NCBI RefSeq assembly: GCF_049472675.1
Contig: NZ_JAPNXM010000005.1
Coordinates: forward strand, 1-64,000
From: Deferribacter thermophilus
GTDB lineage: Bacteria; Chrysiogenota; Deferribacteres; Deferribacterales; Deferribacteraceae
Direction of reading: 5' to 3'
DNA length: 64,000 nucleotides
Position numbers and translations under genes: made by a program. Each line of letters starts with the position of its first letter. Position 1 is the stretch's first letter. Positions 1 through 8,234 of the stretch are shown one piece after another. Below the pieces are notes generated by a model. That model saw only the letters and a list, made by a program, of their open reading frames with translations. It did not search any database and was not told where the DNA came from.

Positions 1-161
1 TGACATACAGTACACTGGCCTGCAGCTACAGGTCCATGAGCAAAATCAAGTTTTTTAATATCATTATGACATTTTGAAGTAGTACAACTTTGAGCATAAG
101 CAAAAGATATCATAAATACTGTCACAAAAAATAAACAAAATAATAATCTAATTTTGCTCAC
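1..161 (-). CDS. Secreted multihaem c-type cytochrome (N-terminal fragment)
   Basis: Partial gene running off the left edge; 53 codons visible. It starts at GTG, with a strong GGAGGT five bases upstream. The first ~24 residues form a clear signal peptide (basic start, Phe/Leu/Val-rich core, SFAYA cleavage site), so the product is periplasmic. The mature part opens with Cys-x4-Cys-His (CTTSKCH) and then reaches Cys-Thr-Val-Cys followed by CA, which almost certainly completes a CxxCH haem site cut by the edge. Closely spaced haem motifs of this kind are typical of doubled-CxxCH multihaem cytochromes in respiratory electron transfer. A sigma-54-type promoter lies just upstream. The subfamily cannot be told from this fragment. 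Confidence 0.8.
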   Translation of the reverse strand, partial: MSKIRLLFCLFFVTVFMISFAYAQSCTTSKCHNDIKKLDFAHGPVAAGQCTVC

Positions 162-197
162 TATTACCTCCTCAATTTTTATTTTTACAATCAATTA

Positions 198-213
198 AGC
201 AAAAATCATGCCA
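198..213 (-). promoter_or_regulatory. Sigma-54 (RpoN) -24/-12 promoter
   Basis: On the minus strand this reads TGGCATG-ATTT-TTGCT: the invariant GG and GC are exactly ten bases apart, close to the RpoN consensus TGGCACG-N4-TTGCA. Transcription would start about 12 bases past the GC, leaving a leader of roughly 26 bases that contains the ribosome binding site of the cytochrome gene. It implies activation by an RpoN-dependent enhancer-binding protein not seen in the window. Confidence 0.7.
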
Positions 214-438
214 AATCATATCTAAATTATAACCCTTTTAAAAGTTTTTAATAAATTTAACAAAACAACATTACTTTTATTTATTAATTGACTTAATGAA
301 GTAAAAAGATACATCACTTTAAATAACATCATCATAACCATTAAATATTTCGCCATTTTTACAAAATTATCAATAAATTAAATTACCTATTACTTTTTCC
401 AATGTCAAAACTCTTAAGTACTCACCATCCTAAAATTT
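214..438. other. Intergenic AT-rich region upstream of the cytochrome gene
   Basis: With the promoter above, this belongs to the longest gene-free stretch of the window (162-438, 277 bases). It is very A+T-rich and has no convincing open frame, tRNA or terminator. If the RpoN promoter is real, the activator's upstream sites would be expected here, but I see no clear inverted repeat. Confidence 0.5.
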
Positions 439-660
439 CTAATCACAGCTATTAAAATCATTCATTTTTATAATAAGAGCATCTTTAACCACAATATAAA
501 AGTAACCATCACCATATACAGCTGATTTTATAAAAAAGTCATTACTATAAAAGTGCTCATATTTAAATTCATAAAATGTCGCGTTGTAAGTAATGTCTGC
601 ATATAAGCTAAAAGAAAATAACAAAAACAATATTACTTTAATAGCTATGAATCTAAACAT
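439..660 (-). CDS. Small exported protein, function unknown
   Basis: Seventy-three codons from ATG at 660. The frame stays open to 726, but that part would overlap the upstream gene and lacks a ribosome binding site, whereas GGGAGAA lies a few bases before the chosen ATG and only one base separates it from the upstream stop. Residues 1-20 look like a signal peptide (basic start, Ile/Leu/Phe core, cleavage after SLYA). The remaining ~53 residues are rich in Tyr and Phe with no motif I recognise and one Cys near the C-terminus. It is the last gene of the ccm-diguanylate cyclase operon, so a periplasmic role is plausible but unproven. Confidence 0.5.
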   Translation of the reverse strand: MFRFIAIKVILFLLFSFSLYADITYNATFYEFKYEHFYSNDFFIKSAVYGDGYFYIVVKDALIIKMNDFNSCD

Positions 661-661
661 G

Positions 662-1603
662 TTATTCTCCCTGATAAACAACTGTCCTATTTTTCCCTTC
701 TCTTTTTGCTTTATATAAAGCCTCATCCGCTTTTTTAATCAAATCTTTAATATCTTGTGCTTCTTTTGTAGAACATACCCCTAAACTTATAGTAACTTTC
801 AAATCTATATTAACTGCATGAAAACTTCTGTTTTCAACCTCTTTTCTGATCCTTTCAGCAACCTTAGATGTAGAATAACTGTTTAGTCCAGGTAAAACAA
901 TCAAAAATTCCTCTCCTCCATACCTGCCTACATAATCATACCTTCTACAGTTGGTTTCTAAAACTTCTGCAACATCCTGAAGTACAATATCTCCAATCTG
1001 GTGTCCGTATTCATCATTAATTCTCTTAAAATTATCAATATCTATCAATATAACTCCTACCTCATGACCAATCCTTTTACCTCTTTCCACTTCCCTTTTC
1101 AGTTTTTTCTCTATAGCACCTCTATTAAGAATCCCTGTTAGCGCATCATGGGTAGCCATTTCATAAAGCTTTTGATACGATTCCTTTAGTCTTCTTTCAA
1201 GCTTCAAAATCCTAAAACCAGAATGAATTCTAACATTCAACTCTTCGTAATCGTAAGGTTTAGAAATATAATCATCAGCACCCTTTTTTAGGGCCTCAAT
1301 CACATCCTTCTTCTCCTTCTTGCCAGTAACCATAACGATATAGACATAGCGATCTAAAATGTTATTTCTAACATACTCACATATTTCAACACCTGTAGTA
1401 TCAGGCAACATCCAATCCAGTAGCATTAGCCCAATATCTTTATCATTCTTAAGGCACTCGATAGCACTTTTACCATTCGTGCTAACTACATAATCATAAC
1501 CCCATTTTTGAAGGTAAATCGTCGTAAGCTCTATATAATCTTTATCATCTTCTACTATTAAGACTTTTAAGTTGTCCAATTTCTCAGACATTAGCTTACT
1601 CAC
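662..1603 (-). CDS. Response regulator diguanylate cyclase (REC-GGDEF)
   Basis: A receiver domain (residues ~11-130) with acidic pocket ED-D at 18-20, phosphoacceptor Asp63 and Lys115 is followed by a GGDEF domain (~150-310). The active-site motif is GGEEF (229-233), expected to be active, and the product-inhibition I-site RxxD (220-223) sits five residues before it. The protein should make cyclic di-GMP from two GTP when phosphorylated and be feedback-inhibited. The start is GTG at 1603, overlapping the ccmD stop as GTGA, which suggests translational coupling; an in-frame ATG at 1591 is the alternative. No cognate histidine kinase is adjacent. Its place at the end of a cytochrome maturation operon is unusual. 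Confidence 0.9.
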   Translation of the reverse strand: MSKLMSEKLDNLKVLIVEDDKDYIELTTIYLQKWGYDYVVSTNGKSAIECLKNDKDIGLMLLDWMLPDTTGVEICEYVRNNILDRYVYIVMVTGKKEKKDVIEALKKGADDYISKPYDYEELNVRIHSGFRILKLERRLKESYQKLYEMATHDALTGILNRGAIEKKLKREVERGKRIGHEVGVILIDIDNFKRINDEYGHQIGDIVLQDVAEVLETNCRRYDYVGRYGGEEFLIVLPGLNSYSTSKVAERIRKEVENRSFHAVNIDLKVTISLGVCSTKEAQDIKDLIKKADEALYKAKREGKNRTVVYQGE

Positions 1604-1734
1604 TCTTTATCATATTCGATTGAATCAATCTTTAATTTTAATTCCTTAATTTTACTGCTTAATTTAAAAATATAACCGGATATTAAGATCCAAATAATTA
1701 AATAAGCTGAAAATAGATACCATAAGTTTTTCAT
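1600..1734 (-). CDS. ccmD: CcmD-like small membrane protein of the haem exporter
   Basis: A 44-codon gene between ccmC and the diguanylate cyclase. ATG at 1734 is preceded by GAGAGGT at good spacing, and TGA ends at 1600. The product has one N-terminal membrane helix (starting MKNLWYLFSAYLIIW) followed by a short Lys/Glu-rich cytoplasmic tail, the architecture of CcmD. In the family, CcmD helps release haem-loaded CcmE from the CcmABC complex. Sequence identity between CcmD proteins is very low, so the call rests on size, topology and position directly after ccmC. Confidence 0.8.
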   Translation of the reverse strand: MKNLWYLFSAYLIIWILISGYIFKLSSKIKELKLKIDSIEYDKE

Positions 1735-1744
1735 AACGACCTCT

Positions 1745-2419
1745 CTATTTTTCTTTTAATAAGTATTTTACTTTTTCTTCCATTAAACCTATTTGCACTC
1801 TTTTTATCAATAAAGCAAAATATAATGCTGTAAATGCAATCACAGAAACAATTAATGCTACAAGCATATCAGGATGTAGTCCACCACCCCCTTTTTGTAA
1901 TACATTTGGGTGAATTGTTCTCCACCATCTAATCGACATAAAAACTATAGGAACATCAATAAACCCCACAATACCCACTACAGCTGAAAATTTTGCTCTT
2001 TTATCATCCTCATCTACAAATTTTCTAAGCATCAGATATCCCACATATATAAACCAAAGCACCAGTGTAGTTGTCAATCTAGGATCCCAAGTCCACCATA
2101 CCCCCCAAACTGGTCGAGCCCAAATTGGCCCTGTTATCAAAACAATTGTACAAAACACAATACCTATTTCTGCAGAAGATGCTGCTATCTCATCATAAAC
2201 CTTTTTATCATTGATAAGGACAAATATGGAGAAAATAAATGTTATAAAAAATGCAAAAAAAGCAATCCATGCACTTGCAACATGAAAATAAAATATTTTC
2301 TGTATAATACCCATCACCTTTTCAATAGGGGCAAAAATAAAAGCAAAATATAATGCTGCAGAAATAAGCACAAAAGCTAAAGCAGAAACAAATTTGTCCA
2401 ACTTATCTACTACACTCAT
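1745..2419 (-). CDS. ccmC: Haem exporter/handling protein CcmC
   Basis: 224 residues, six predicted membrane helices, and the periplasmic tryptophan-rich WWD motif (WGVWWTWDPRLT, residues ~105-117) that contacts haem. Flanking candidate haem-ligand histidines are seen in FYFHVASAW (~residue 46) and RTIHPN (~168). CcmC with CcmAB and CcmD loads haem onto CcmE. The gene abuts ccmB directly and precedes ccmD. Length and motif match the family well. Confidence 0.95.
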   Translation of the reverse strand: MSVVDKLDKFVSALAFVLISAALYFAFIFAPIEKVMGIIQKIFYFHVASAWIAFFAFFITFIFSIFVLINDKKVYDEIAASSAEIGIVFCTIVLITGPIWARPVWGVWWTWDPRLTTTLVLWFIYVGYLMLRKFVDEDDKRAKFSAVVGIVGFIDVPIVFMSIRWWRTIHPNVLQKGGGGLHPDMLVALIVSVIAFTALYFALLIKRVQIGLMEEKVKYLLKEK

Positions 2420-3103
2420 CTATTCCTCCACTACATAGTCAAAAATAACATAAATAACACATGTAAATATTATATCAAATGCCAAAATCAATTTAATCCA
2501 TTTTGCAGCATCTGTAAATCCACCATCAAAATAGAAAATATTTAAAGACTGTATTGAAGCCAAAATTATAGGGACTAAAAGAGGCAACAATAACAACGGT
2601 AACATGAGCTCTCTTGTTTTTGATTTTACAGAAATTAATGAGAAAAGTGTCCCTAAAACGGAAAAACCATAACTTCCAGACAAAAAGACTAAAAGTGTGC
2701 CTAAAACATTTTTTTCAAAAAGATTAATATTATAAAATATCATAAAAATAGGTATTGTCATTAGCTCCATTAAAAGTAAAAACAAATAATTAGATATTAC
2801 TTTTGCAAAAAATATCGCACTTCTATCAACAGGAGCTAATAACAAAGCATTTAAATTACCACCATTAATCTCATTCATAATCGATTTGTTAAGCCCAAGC
2901 ACACCCGAAAATGTTATAGCCATCCATAAAATACCTGCAGCAATTTCATCTTTGTATTCAGCTCCAGGTTCAAAAATAAAGCTAAATATTACAACCACTA
3001 ATAAAGAAAAGACCAGCATTGAGTTTATCACTTCTTTAGATTTTAGCTCTAAAATTAAATCTTTTTCCACTATTGTAGAGATTACCGTAAAATACTTTTT
3101 CAT
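2420..3103 (-). CDS. ccmB: Haem exporter ABC permease CcmB
   Basis: 227 residues with six hydrophobic helices and the family's cytoplasmic N-terminus (KDLILELKSKEVIN, residues ~15-28). It is the membrane subunit that works with the CcmA ATPase, using ATP hydrolysis to release haem-CcmE from CcmC. It overlaps the ccmA end by four bases and abuts ccmC, so the three are co-translated. Length matches known CcmB proteins. Confidence 0.92.
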   Translation of the reverse strand: MKKYFTVISTIVEKDLILELKSKEVINSMLVFSLLVVVIFSFIFEPGAEYKDEIAAGILWMAITFSGVLGLNKSIMNEINGGNLNALLLAPVDRSAIFFAKVISNYLFLLLMELMTIPIFMIFYNINLFEKNVLGTLLVFLSGSYGFSVLGTLFSLISVKSKTRELMLPLLLLPLLVPIILASIQSLNIFYFDGGFTDAAKWIKLILAFDIIFTCVIYVIFDYVVEE

Positions 3104-3816
3104 TTTACCACTGCTGTTACAGTTGATAGATATATATCTTCAAACTCAGTAGATGGCAAAAGATCTTTATCTTCATAAAGCATTATCTCCCCCTTGTTTA
3201 AAATCATAATTTTAGTAGCAAGCTCATAACCTTTTTGTAGGTTGTGTGTAATCATCAAGATAGTCTTATTCTTATCAAATTGACTTTTTAATATATTAGT
3301 CAAAATATTAGATGCATGTTGATCCAAGCCTGTATAAGGCTCATCGAGAAAAATTATATCAGGGTCATGAATTAAAGCTCTTGCAATTGAAAGTCGTTGC
3401 AACATCCCTCTTGAATAATTTTTAACCATATCATGCTTTCTTCCTATTAGCTCAACACTCTTTAAAAGCTCATTAACTCTATCTTCCAAATTTTCAACAC
3501 CATACAAACTACCATAAAATTTTAAGTTTTCATAAGCACTCATATTTTCGTATAAAAAAGGTTGATGCGATATAACGCCAAAACATTTTCTAAAATCACT
3601 TGATATATCAGCCAATTTTGTACCATTATAAAAAATATCACCATCAGTTGGTCTAATCTGTGTAGACAATAGCTTTAATAATGTGCTTTTGCCCGCGCCA
3701 TTTGGCCCAAATATAGATACAAAATCACCTCTACTAATAGAGAATGTTGCCCTATTCAAGGCAACATTCTCACCAAATCTCTTTGTTAAATTTTTTACTT
3801 TTATAATTTCATTCAT
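3100..3816 (-). CDS. ccmA: Haem exporter ATPase CcmA
   Basis: An ABC ATPase with Walker A GPNGAGKST, the CcmA-typical signature YSRGMLQRL in place of LSGGQ, Walker B IIFLDEP, D-loop and switch His in MITHN. I start it at ATG 3816 (MNEIIKV, 238 residues), which fits family length and follows GAGG four bases after the ccmF stop. A GTG at 3846 would add ten residues and overlap ccmF. It drives haem-CcmE release together with CcmB. Confidence 0.93.
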   Translation of the reverse strand: MNEIIKVKNLTKRFGENVALNRATFSISRGDFVSIFGPNGAGKSTLLKLLSTQIRPTDGDIFYNGTKLADISSDFRKCFGVISHQPFLYENMSAYENLKFYGSLYGVENLEDRVNELLKSVELIGRKHDMVKNYSRGMLQRLSIARALIHDPDIIFLDEPYTGLDQHASNILTNILKSQFDKNKTILMITHNLQKGYELATKIMILNKGEIMLYEDKDLLPSTEFEDIYLSTVTAVVK

Positions 3817-3820
3817 AACC

Positions 3821-5731
3821 TCAAAGCTCTTTACCCTTTTTATCACTTAATGAGTAAATACCACCTACAACCATTATAAAACAACCGATCCAAATCCATA
3901 CCACCAATGGATGATAAATAGCCTGTATCCCCACAATACCCTGATTTTTATCATAACTTGCAAGTATTAAATATAAATCACCCAATATAGTAGTATAAAC
4001 TGCAACCTCTGCATAAGCGTGTTCATTGTTTTTATAAAATCTTCTTTCAGGCTTCATAGTTATTATGTACCTACCATCTTTATATACGCTAACAGGAACA
4101 AATGCAGAAACATAGTTAATCTTTTGCTCAAACCTTAAATCTTTTACTATTAGTTTATACTCATCAAAAATTATACTAGAATTCTCTTTAACCACTTCAT
4201 CTGTATAACTTTTATAAAAAGCAGATCCAATAACACCAAAAGCCATCATACATAACCCCAGGTGAATAATCATTGCTCCATAAAATCTTCTATTTTTAAA
4301 TAAAGCACTGACACCTGCATTTTTCAAATTGTTTACAACCTGAATGATAATAGCGAAAAACGCAAAAAAAGTAACCATAAACAGAACTAGAGGGATTATT
4401 TTGGTGTAACCTTTAACATAAATAATCACTCCAACTACTAAAGTTAACACTACTGAAAGCCACAATTTTTTAATAATCTCACTAATGTTTACTTTCTTAT
4501 ACGGCAATAAAGGGCAAATCCCTGCAAGAAACAGCAAAGCTATAAAAAATGGTATTGATACCTTGTTATAATAAGAAATATTTACACTACTTTTACTTGA
4601 TGAAAATAATTCAGAAAATATGGGAAGTGTTGTCCCAAATAAAACAACCAACATCAAACCAACAAAAATCCAGTTTGTTAAGAAAAAAGCTCCTTCTTTA
4701 GACAAAAGATGAAAATCTTCTTTTTCTTTTAACTCATTTAACCCTTTATATATTAATATAATGAAACCTATGGCTATCAATATCATGAACCATAAAAAGT
4801 ATGTTCCAAGGGGAGATTTCCCAAAACTGTGTACAGAATCTATAACTCCACTTCTTGTTAAAAATGTACTAAAAATACAAAGCTCATAAGTTACAAACGC
4901 AAGAACATAAGTCCAAATTTTTAATCTTCTTATTCTTTCATACATAATTGCACTATGCAGCATAGCTGTACCTATAAGCCATGGGAATAAAGATGCATTT
5001 TCCACTGGATCCCATGCCCAATATCCACCCCAACCAAGTTCTACATAGGCCCACTGACCGCCTAGTACTATACCAATTGTTAGAAAAATCCATGCCAACA
5101 TACTCCAATTTCTTGTAAGCTTTAGCCATTTTGCACTGTAATCTTTTATCACTAAAGAAGCAACTGCATAAGCAAAAGGTAATGTATAAAAAACATATCC
5201 GAGATATAATGTAGGAGGGTGATAAAACATCCCAGGATTTTGTAACAATGGGTTCATCCCAAGTCCATCAGCAGGGAAAAAGTCAAGCTCTTTAAATGGG
5301 TTTGAGACTGCAGTAGTTAATAATAAGAAAAATGTTGAAGTAACAGTTACCACCAACATTATAGAACTTTTATATTTTACATCTAATTTCTTATGTCTAA
5401 ACAGTTCTATTAAACCAGCTAAAGTAATGAGCCAGCCCCAAAAAAGAAGTGAACCTGCTTGACCTGCCCAAAATGCACTAATCTTATAAATAAAGGGCAA
5501 AGCTCTATCCGTGTATTGAGCAACATACTCCATCTTAAAATAGCTTGTAGCCAACGCATAAACTAAAATAAATGAAGCAAGTGTTGTCAGAACAGCTTGA
5601 ATGATAAATAGAATATTCCCTATTTTATTATTTTGATCATCGCTTTTATTGATAGACCAAAAATAAAATAAAATTGCAATAAACCCTGCAAATAACCCAG
5701 CAATTTGAAACAAATTACCTATACTACCCAT
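3821..5731 (-). CDS. ccmF: Cytochrome c haem lyase subunit CcmF
   Basis: 636 residues, many membrane helices, and the WWD haem-handling motif (LGWGGYWAWDPVENA, near residue 240) with flanking conserved histidines (MFYHPPTLYLGY and TAMLHSAIM). CcmF takes haem from CcmE and joins it to CxxCH apocytochromes. ATG is preceded by AAGGAGG. Usually CcmF works with the thioredoxin-like CcmG and the apocytochrome-binding CcmH, but neither is here. The 68-base gap to ccmE holds a weak near-palindrome at 5766-5782 and no clear promoter, so ccmE and ccmF are probably one transcript. Confidence 0.95.
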   Translation of the reverse strand: MGSIGNLFQIAGLFAGFIAILFYFWSINKSDDQNNKIGNILFIIQAVLTTLASFILVYALATSYFKMEYVAQYTDRALPFIYKISAFWAGQAGSLLFWGWLITLAGLIELFRHKKLDVKYKSSIMLVVTVTSTFFLLLTTAVSNPFKELDFFPADGLGMNPLLQNPGMFYHPPTLYLGYVFYTLPFAYAVASLVIKDYSAKWLKLTRNWSMLAWIFLTIGIVLGGQWAYVELGWGGYWAWDPVENASLFPWLIGTAMLHSAIMYERIRRLKIWTYVLAFVTYELCIFSTFLTRSGVIDSVHSFGKSPLGTYFLWFMILIAIGFIILIYKGLNELKEKEDFHLLSKEGAFFLTNWIFVGLMLVVLFGTTLPIFSELFSSSKSSVNISYYNKVSIPFFIALLFLAGICPLLPYKKVNISEIIKKLWLSVVLTLVVGVIIYVKGYTKIIPLVLFMVTFFAFFAIIIQVVNNLKNAGVSALFKNRRFYGAMIIHLGLCMMAFGVIGSAFYKSYTDEVVKENSSIIFDEYKLIVKDLRFEQKINYVSAFVPVSVYKDGRYIITMKPERRFYKNNEHAYAEVAVYTTILGDLYLILASYDKNQGIVGIQAIYHPLVVWIWIGCFIMVVGGIYSLSDKKGKEL

Positions 5732-5799
5732 AATTCCTCCTTAACAAGTAAACATTGTTATTAAGTTGATTGTACAATTCAAAATTAGTTCAATACCGT

Positions 5800-6204
5800 T
5801 TAGTTATTTTCTTTTACTTCAGCCTCATATTTTGACGGACATTTTGCCAACAATGTATTTGCTCTAAAAATATTGTCTTTATCTACCTTCCCTTCTACAA
5901 TAACACCAACATCCTCTTTGAATGCATCTGGGATAATCCCTTTATATACAACCTTTATCTTTGCTCCTTTATCATCAACAAGATTAAACTCCAAATACTT
6001 TTCGATCGGTTTTTTTATAACAGATCCATTTTCCACCAAACCACTAACTCTCAGTGATTTCCCATAATACTTTTGTAAATCTTGAGTTAACTCACTCACT
6101 TCTAAATAATAAACGCCTGCACTCTTAAAACTTGACATTATCAAATATAATATAACTGCAACAACTATAACACCTGGAATTATTATTTTTAATCCCTTTC
6201 TCAT
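5800..6204 (-). CDS. ccmE: Haem chaperone CcmE, CxxxY type
   Basis: 134 residues: one N-terminal membrane anchor (~7-24), then the OB-fold beta barrel of CcmE (VSGLVENGSV, KVVYKGIIPD). The usual haem-attaching histidine of the HxxxY motif is replaced: the sequence is LLAKCPSKY, with Cys122 and Tyr126. CxxxY CcmE proteins are known from some archaea and sulfate reducers whose Ccm systems lack CcmG and CcmH, and that matches this operon. Haem is inferred to bind through Cys122. It is first in the operon, divergent from ccdA, with GAGGTT before ATG. Confidence 0.93.
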   Translation of the reverse strand: MRKGLKIIIPGVIVVAVILYLIMSSFKSAGVYYLEVSELTQDLQKYYGKSLRVSGLVENGSVIKKPIEKYLEFNLVDDKGAKIKVVYKGIIPDAFKEDVGVIVEGKVDKDNIFRANTLLAKCPSKYEAEVKENN

Positions 6205-6215
6205 AACAACCTCAC

Positions 6216-6244
6216 TTGACTTTTATTCACAACATATATATTAG
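6216..6244 (+). promoter_or_regulatory. Sigma-70 promoter for ccdA
   Basis: TTGACT, a 17-base spacer, then TATTAG (TATATT at 15 bases is an alternative -10), about 33 bases before the ccdA start in the short divergent region shared with ccmE. Confidence 0.5.
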
Positions 6245-6276
6245 ATTTAAAAAAAATAAAAAGGTTTTTTTTTAAA

Positions 6277-7014
6277 ATGGAAAATATTAATTTTTTTACT
6301 GCCTTTATTGCAGGAGTTTTATCATTTTTATCACCCTGTGTATTACCTTTAATACCTGGGTACATATCATTTATATCTGGTGAAAGTATTGAGACATTAA
6401 CAAGTGAAGAGTCTTTATCACCAAAATTAAAGGCAATAATCGGGGCAATTTTTTTTGGAATAGGTTTTACTCTAGTTTTCATTTTACTTGGAGCAAGTGC
6501 CACAACTATCGGCAAGCTTATTAACCAGTATAGATTAATTTTAGAAAAAATAGCTGGTATTATAGTAATTATTTTAGGTTTACATTTAGTTGGAATATTT
6601 AAAATTAAACAACTGCTTGTTCAGAAAAAATGGAATTATCAAAAAAGAAACTTCCCCTTTTTTATAGAAGCTTTTCTATTGGGGGTAGCATTTGTTTTTG
6701 GATGGACTCCTTGCATTGGACCAATTTTAGCAGGTATTTTAGCTTTAGCTGCTAAAGAAACCACCGTTTATAAAGGGATGTCTTTGTTGTTTGTATATTC
6801 CTTAGGGTTATGGATTCCGTTTTTGCTTGCTGCTATTATGTTAGGTGCTATGCTTAGTACACTAAGAAAAACCGGAAAGCTATTAATAATTATAGAGAAA
6901 ATTTCTGGAGTTTTACTTATCTTTATAGGTGTACTAATCTTATCAGGTTCAATGACTGTCGTTATAAGTTATATGTTAAAAATTTTCCCATTTTTATCAA
7001 AACTTAATCTTTAA
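6277..7014 (+). CDS. ccdA: CcdA-type thiol-disulfide transmembrane protein
   Basis: 245 residues, six membrane helices, with the two conserved redox cysteine segments FLSPCVLPLIPGY (near residue 20) and FGWTPCIGP (near residue 147). CcdA/DsbD-type proteins carry electrons from cytoplasmic thioredoxin across the inner membrane to keep CxxCH cysteines reduced for haem attachment. Divergent placement beside ccmE supports that role. The periplasmic thioredoxin partner is not in the window. The start is preceded by AAAAAGG. The stop overlaps the end of the convergent gene by four bases. Confidence 0.9.
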   Translation: MENINFFTAFIAGVLSFLSPCVLPLIPGYISFISGESIETLTSEESLSPKLKAIIGAIFFGIGFTLVFILLGASATTIGKLINQYRLILEKIAGIIVIILGLHLVGIFKIKQLLVQKKWNYQKRNFPFFIEAFLLGVAFVFGWTPCIGPILAGILALAAKETTVYKGMSLLFVYSLGLWIPFLLAAIMLGAMLSTLRKTGKLLIIIEKISGVLLIFIGVLILSGSMTVVISYMLKIFPFLSKLNL

Positions 7015-8222
7015 ATTTTATTATCTTCTTCTACAGCCTCAATCAATTGTTCTGCAAAATCAGGTAAAGCAGAATCAACCCTTACCCAAGGTGAAATCAA
7101 TCTAATACCAATTGGATTTTCCAAAAACTCATTTTTCGCATTTACAATTGCCTGTGTAAAAGCTTCCACAGAAACAATTTCGCTATGTCTATCAAAAGGG
7201 ACACCATTAAGCATAGCAAGAGCATTATATGACTCTATAGCATAGCGAGCTTGTTGAAAATAGGTACTAATTAATGATTTAAATAAAGCTTCAGAAAGTA
7301 CAACCCCCTCTTGACTCAGCACCCTAAACATAGTCTTTGCTATATCTGTAGCCATTCTTAATAGACCTTTATTAGGTTCATTCTTATTTAAAGTATTATG
7401 CTTATGTTCATAGACATCAAGAACCTCTACCTGACAAATCCTGTTTATAGAAGTATTTTGATAAATTTCACTCAATAAAGAAACTTCTAACCCCCAATCA
7501 GGTGAAAACCTAATCCCTTTTGCTAACTCCCTTATTATAGCAAACTCTCCAGATAGTGCATACCTAAAGCTGTCTAAATAATCTAAAAATTTATTATCAA
7601 ACCCTATCAGTCTTTTCAAAGCCCTTACAAGAGGTGTAAAAAAAAGCCTATTTACTCTTCCATAGATTTTATCAGAAACCCTAGCATAATAACCTTTACT
7701 AAATTCATAATTTAACCCTCTATGTATAATGGGGTATACCAGTTTTGCAACAATACCCCTTTTATAATTTACTATATCACAGTCATGTAATGCTATAGCA
7801 TAGAAATTGTTTGCTAAAATATAACCTAAAGCCATCCAAACTACCCTGCCTTTACCAGGGATATTTAACGGAAAACCTTCTTTTAAAAGCTTTTTATAGA
7901 GATTTTGAACTCTTTTGCCATGGTTCCATACAATTTTAACATTCATAGGTAAGTTGCTCATTACTTCTTTAACATGTAAAAACTGTTCTTCTGATGCCTG
8001 ATCCAAGGATAAAACTACTGTATCAACTATTTTTGACTTCTTTAATTCTTCAATTATAGTGTACATTGCAGGTCTTTCAAATTCAGAATAAAGTGCAGGC
8101 AATAAAAGAGCTATTTTCCTTCTATCAATAAACTTGATTATCTCATCTTCAATATCATCAATTGATCTATTTGTAATATTTTGCAAAGTGGTAATTAAAC
8201 CATTTTGAAAAAAATCAGCCAT
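7011..8222 (-). CDS. Glucosyl-3-phosphoglycerate synthase-like glycosyltransferase (GT81 type)
   Basis: 403 residues, GT-A fold features: GKGRVVWMALG (~123-133) followed by a DxD-type metal site HDCDI (146-150), then WGLEVSLL and YEHKHN in the C-terminal half, as in GpgS-like enzymes. These transfer a sugar from a nucleotide sugar to 3-phosphoglycerate. The next gene downstream of the chemosensory/pur run, 12 bases upstream of this one, encodes the matching phosphatase, so the pair should yield glucosylglycerate or mannosylglycerate, compatible solutes of heat- or salt-adapted bacteria. Sugar specificity cannot be read from the sequence. GGAGG precedes ATG. Confidence 0.75.
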   Translation of the reverse strand: MADFFQNGLITTLQNITNRSIDDIEDEIIKFIDRRKIALLLPALYSEFERPAMYTIIEELKKSKIVDTVVLSLDQASEEQFLHVKEVMSNLPMNVKIVWNHGKRVQNLYKKLLKEGFPLNIPGKGRVVWMALGYILANNFYAIALHDCDIVNYKRGIVAKLVYPIIHRGLNYEFSKGYYARVSDKIYGRVNRLFFTPLVRALKRLIGFDNKFLDYLDSFRYALSGEFAIIRELAKGIRFSPDWGLEVSLLSEIYQNTSINRICQVEVLDVYEHKHNTLNKNEPNKGLLRMATDIAKTMFRVLSQEGVVLSEALFKSLISTYFQQARYAIESYNALAMLNGVPFDRHSEIVSVEAFTQAIVNAKNEFLENPIGIRLISPWVRVDSALPDFAEQLIEAVEEDNKI

Positions 8223-8234
8223 AAAACCTCCAAC

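Noticed and set aside
5766..5782. Near-palindrome TTGATTGTACAATTCAA between ccmE and ccmF
   Set aside because: The arms are offset by one base outside an 8-bp centre and it has no T-run; too weak to call as operator or terminator.
6201..6515. 104-codon minus-strand frame reading into ccdA
   Set aside because: Lies antisense to a clear ccdA start and in front of ccmE; low-complexity Lys/Pro/Ile composition, no homology features or ribosome binding site.
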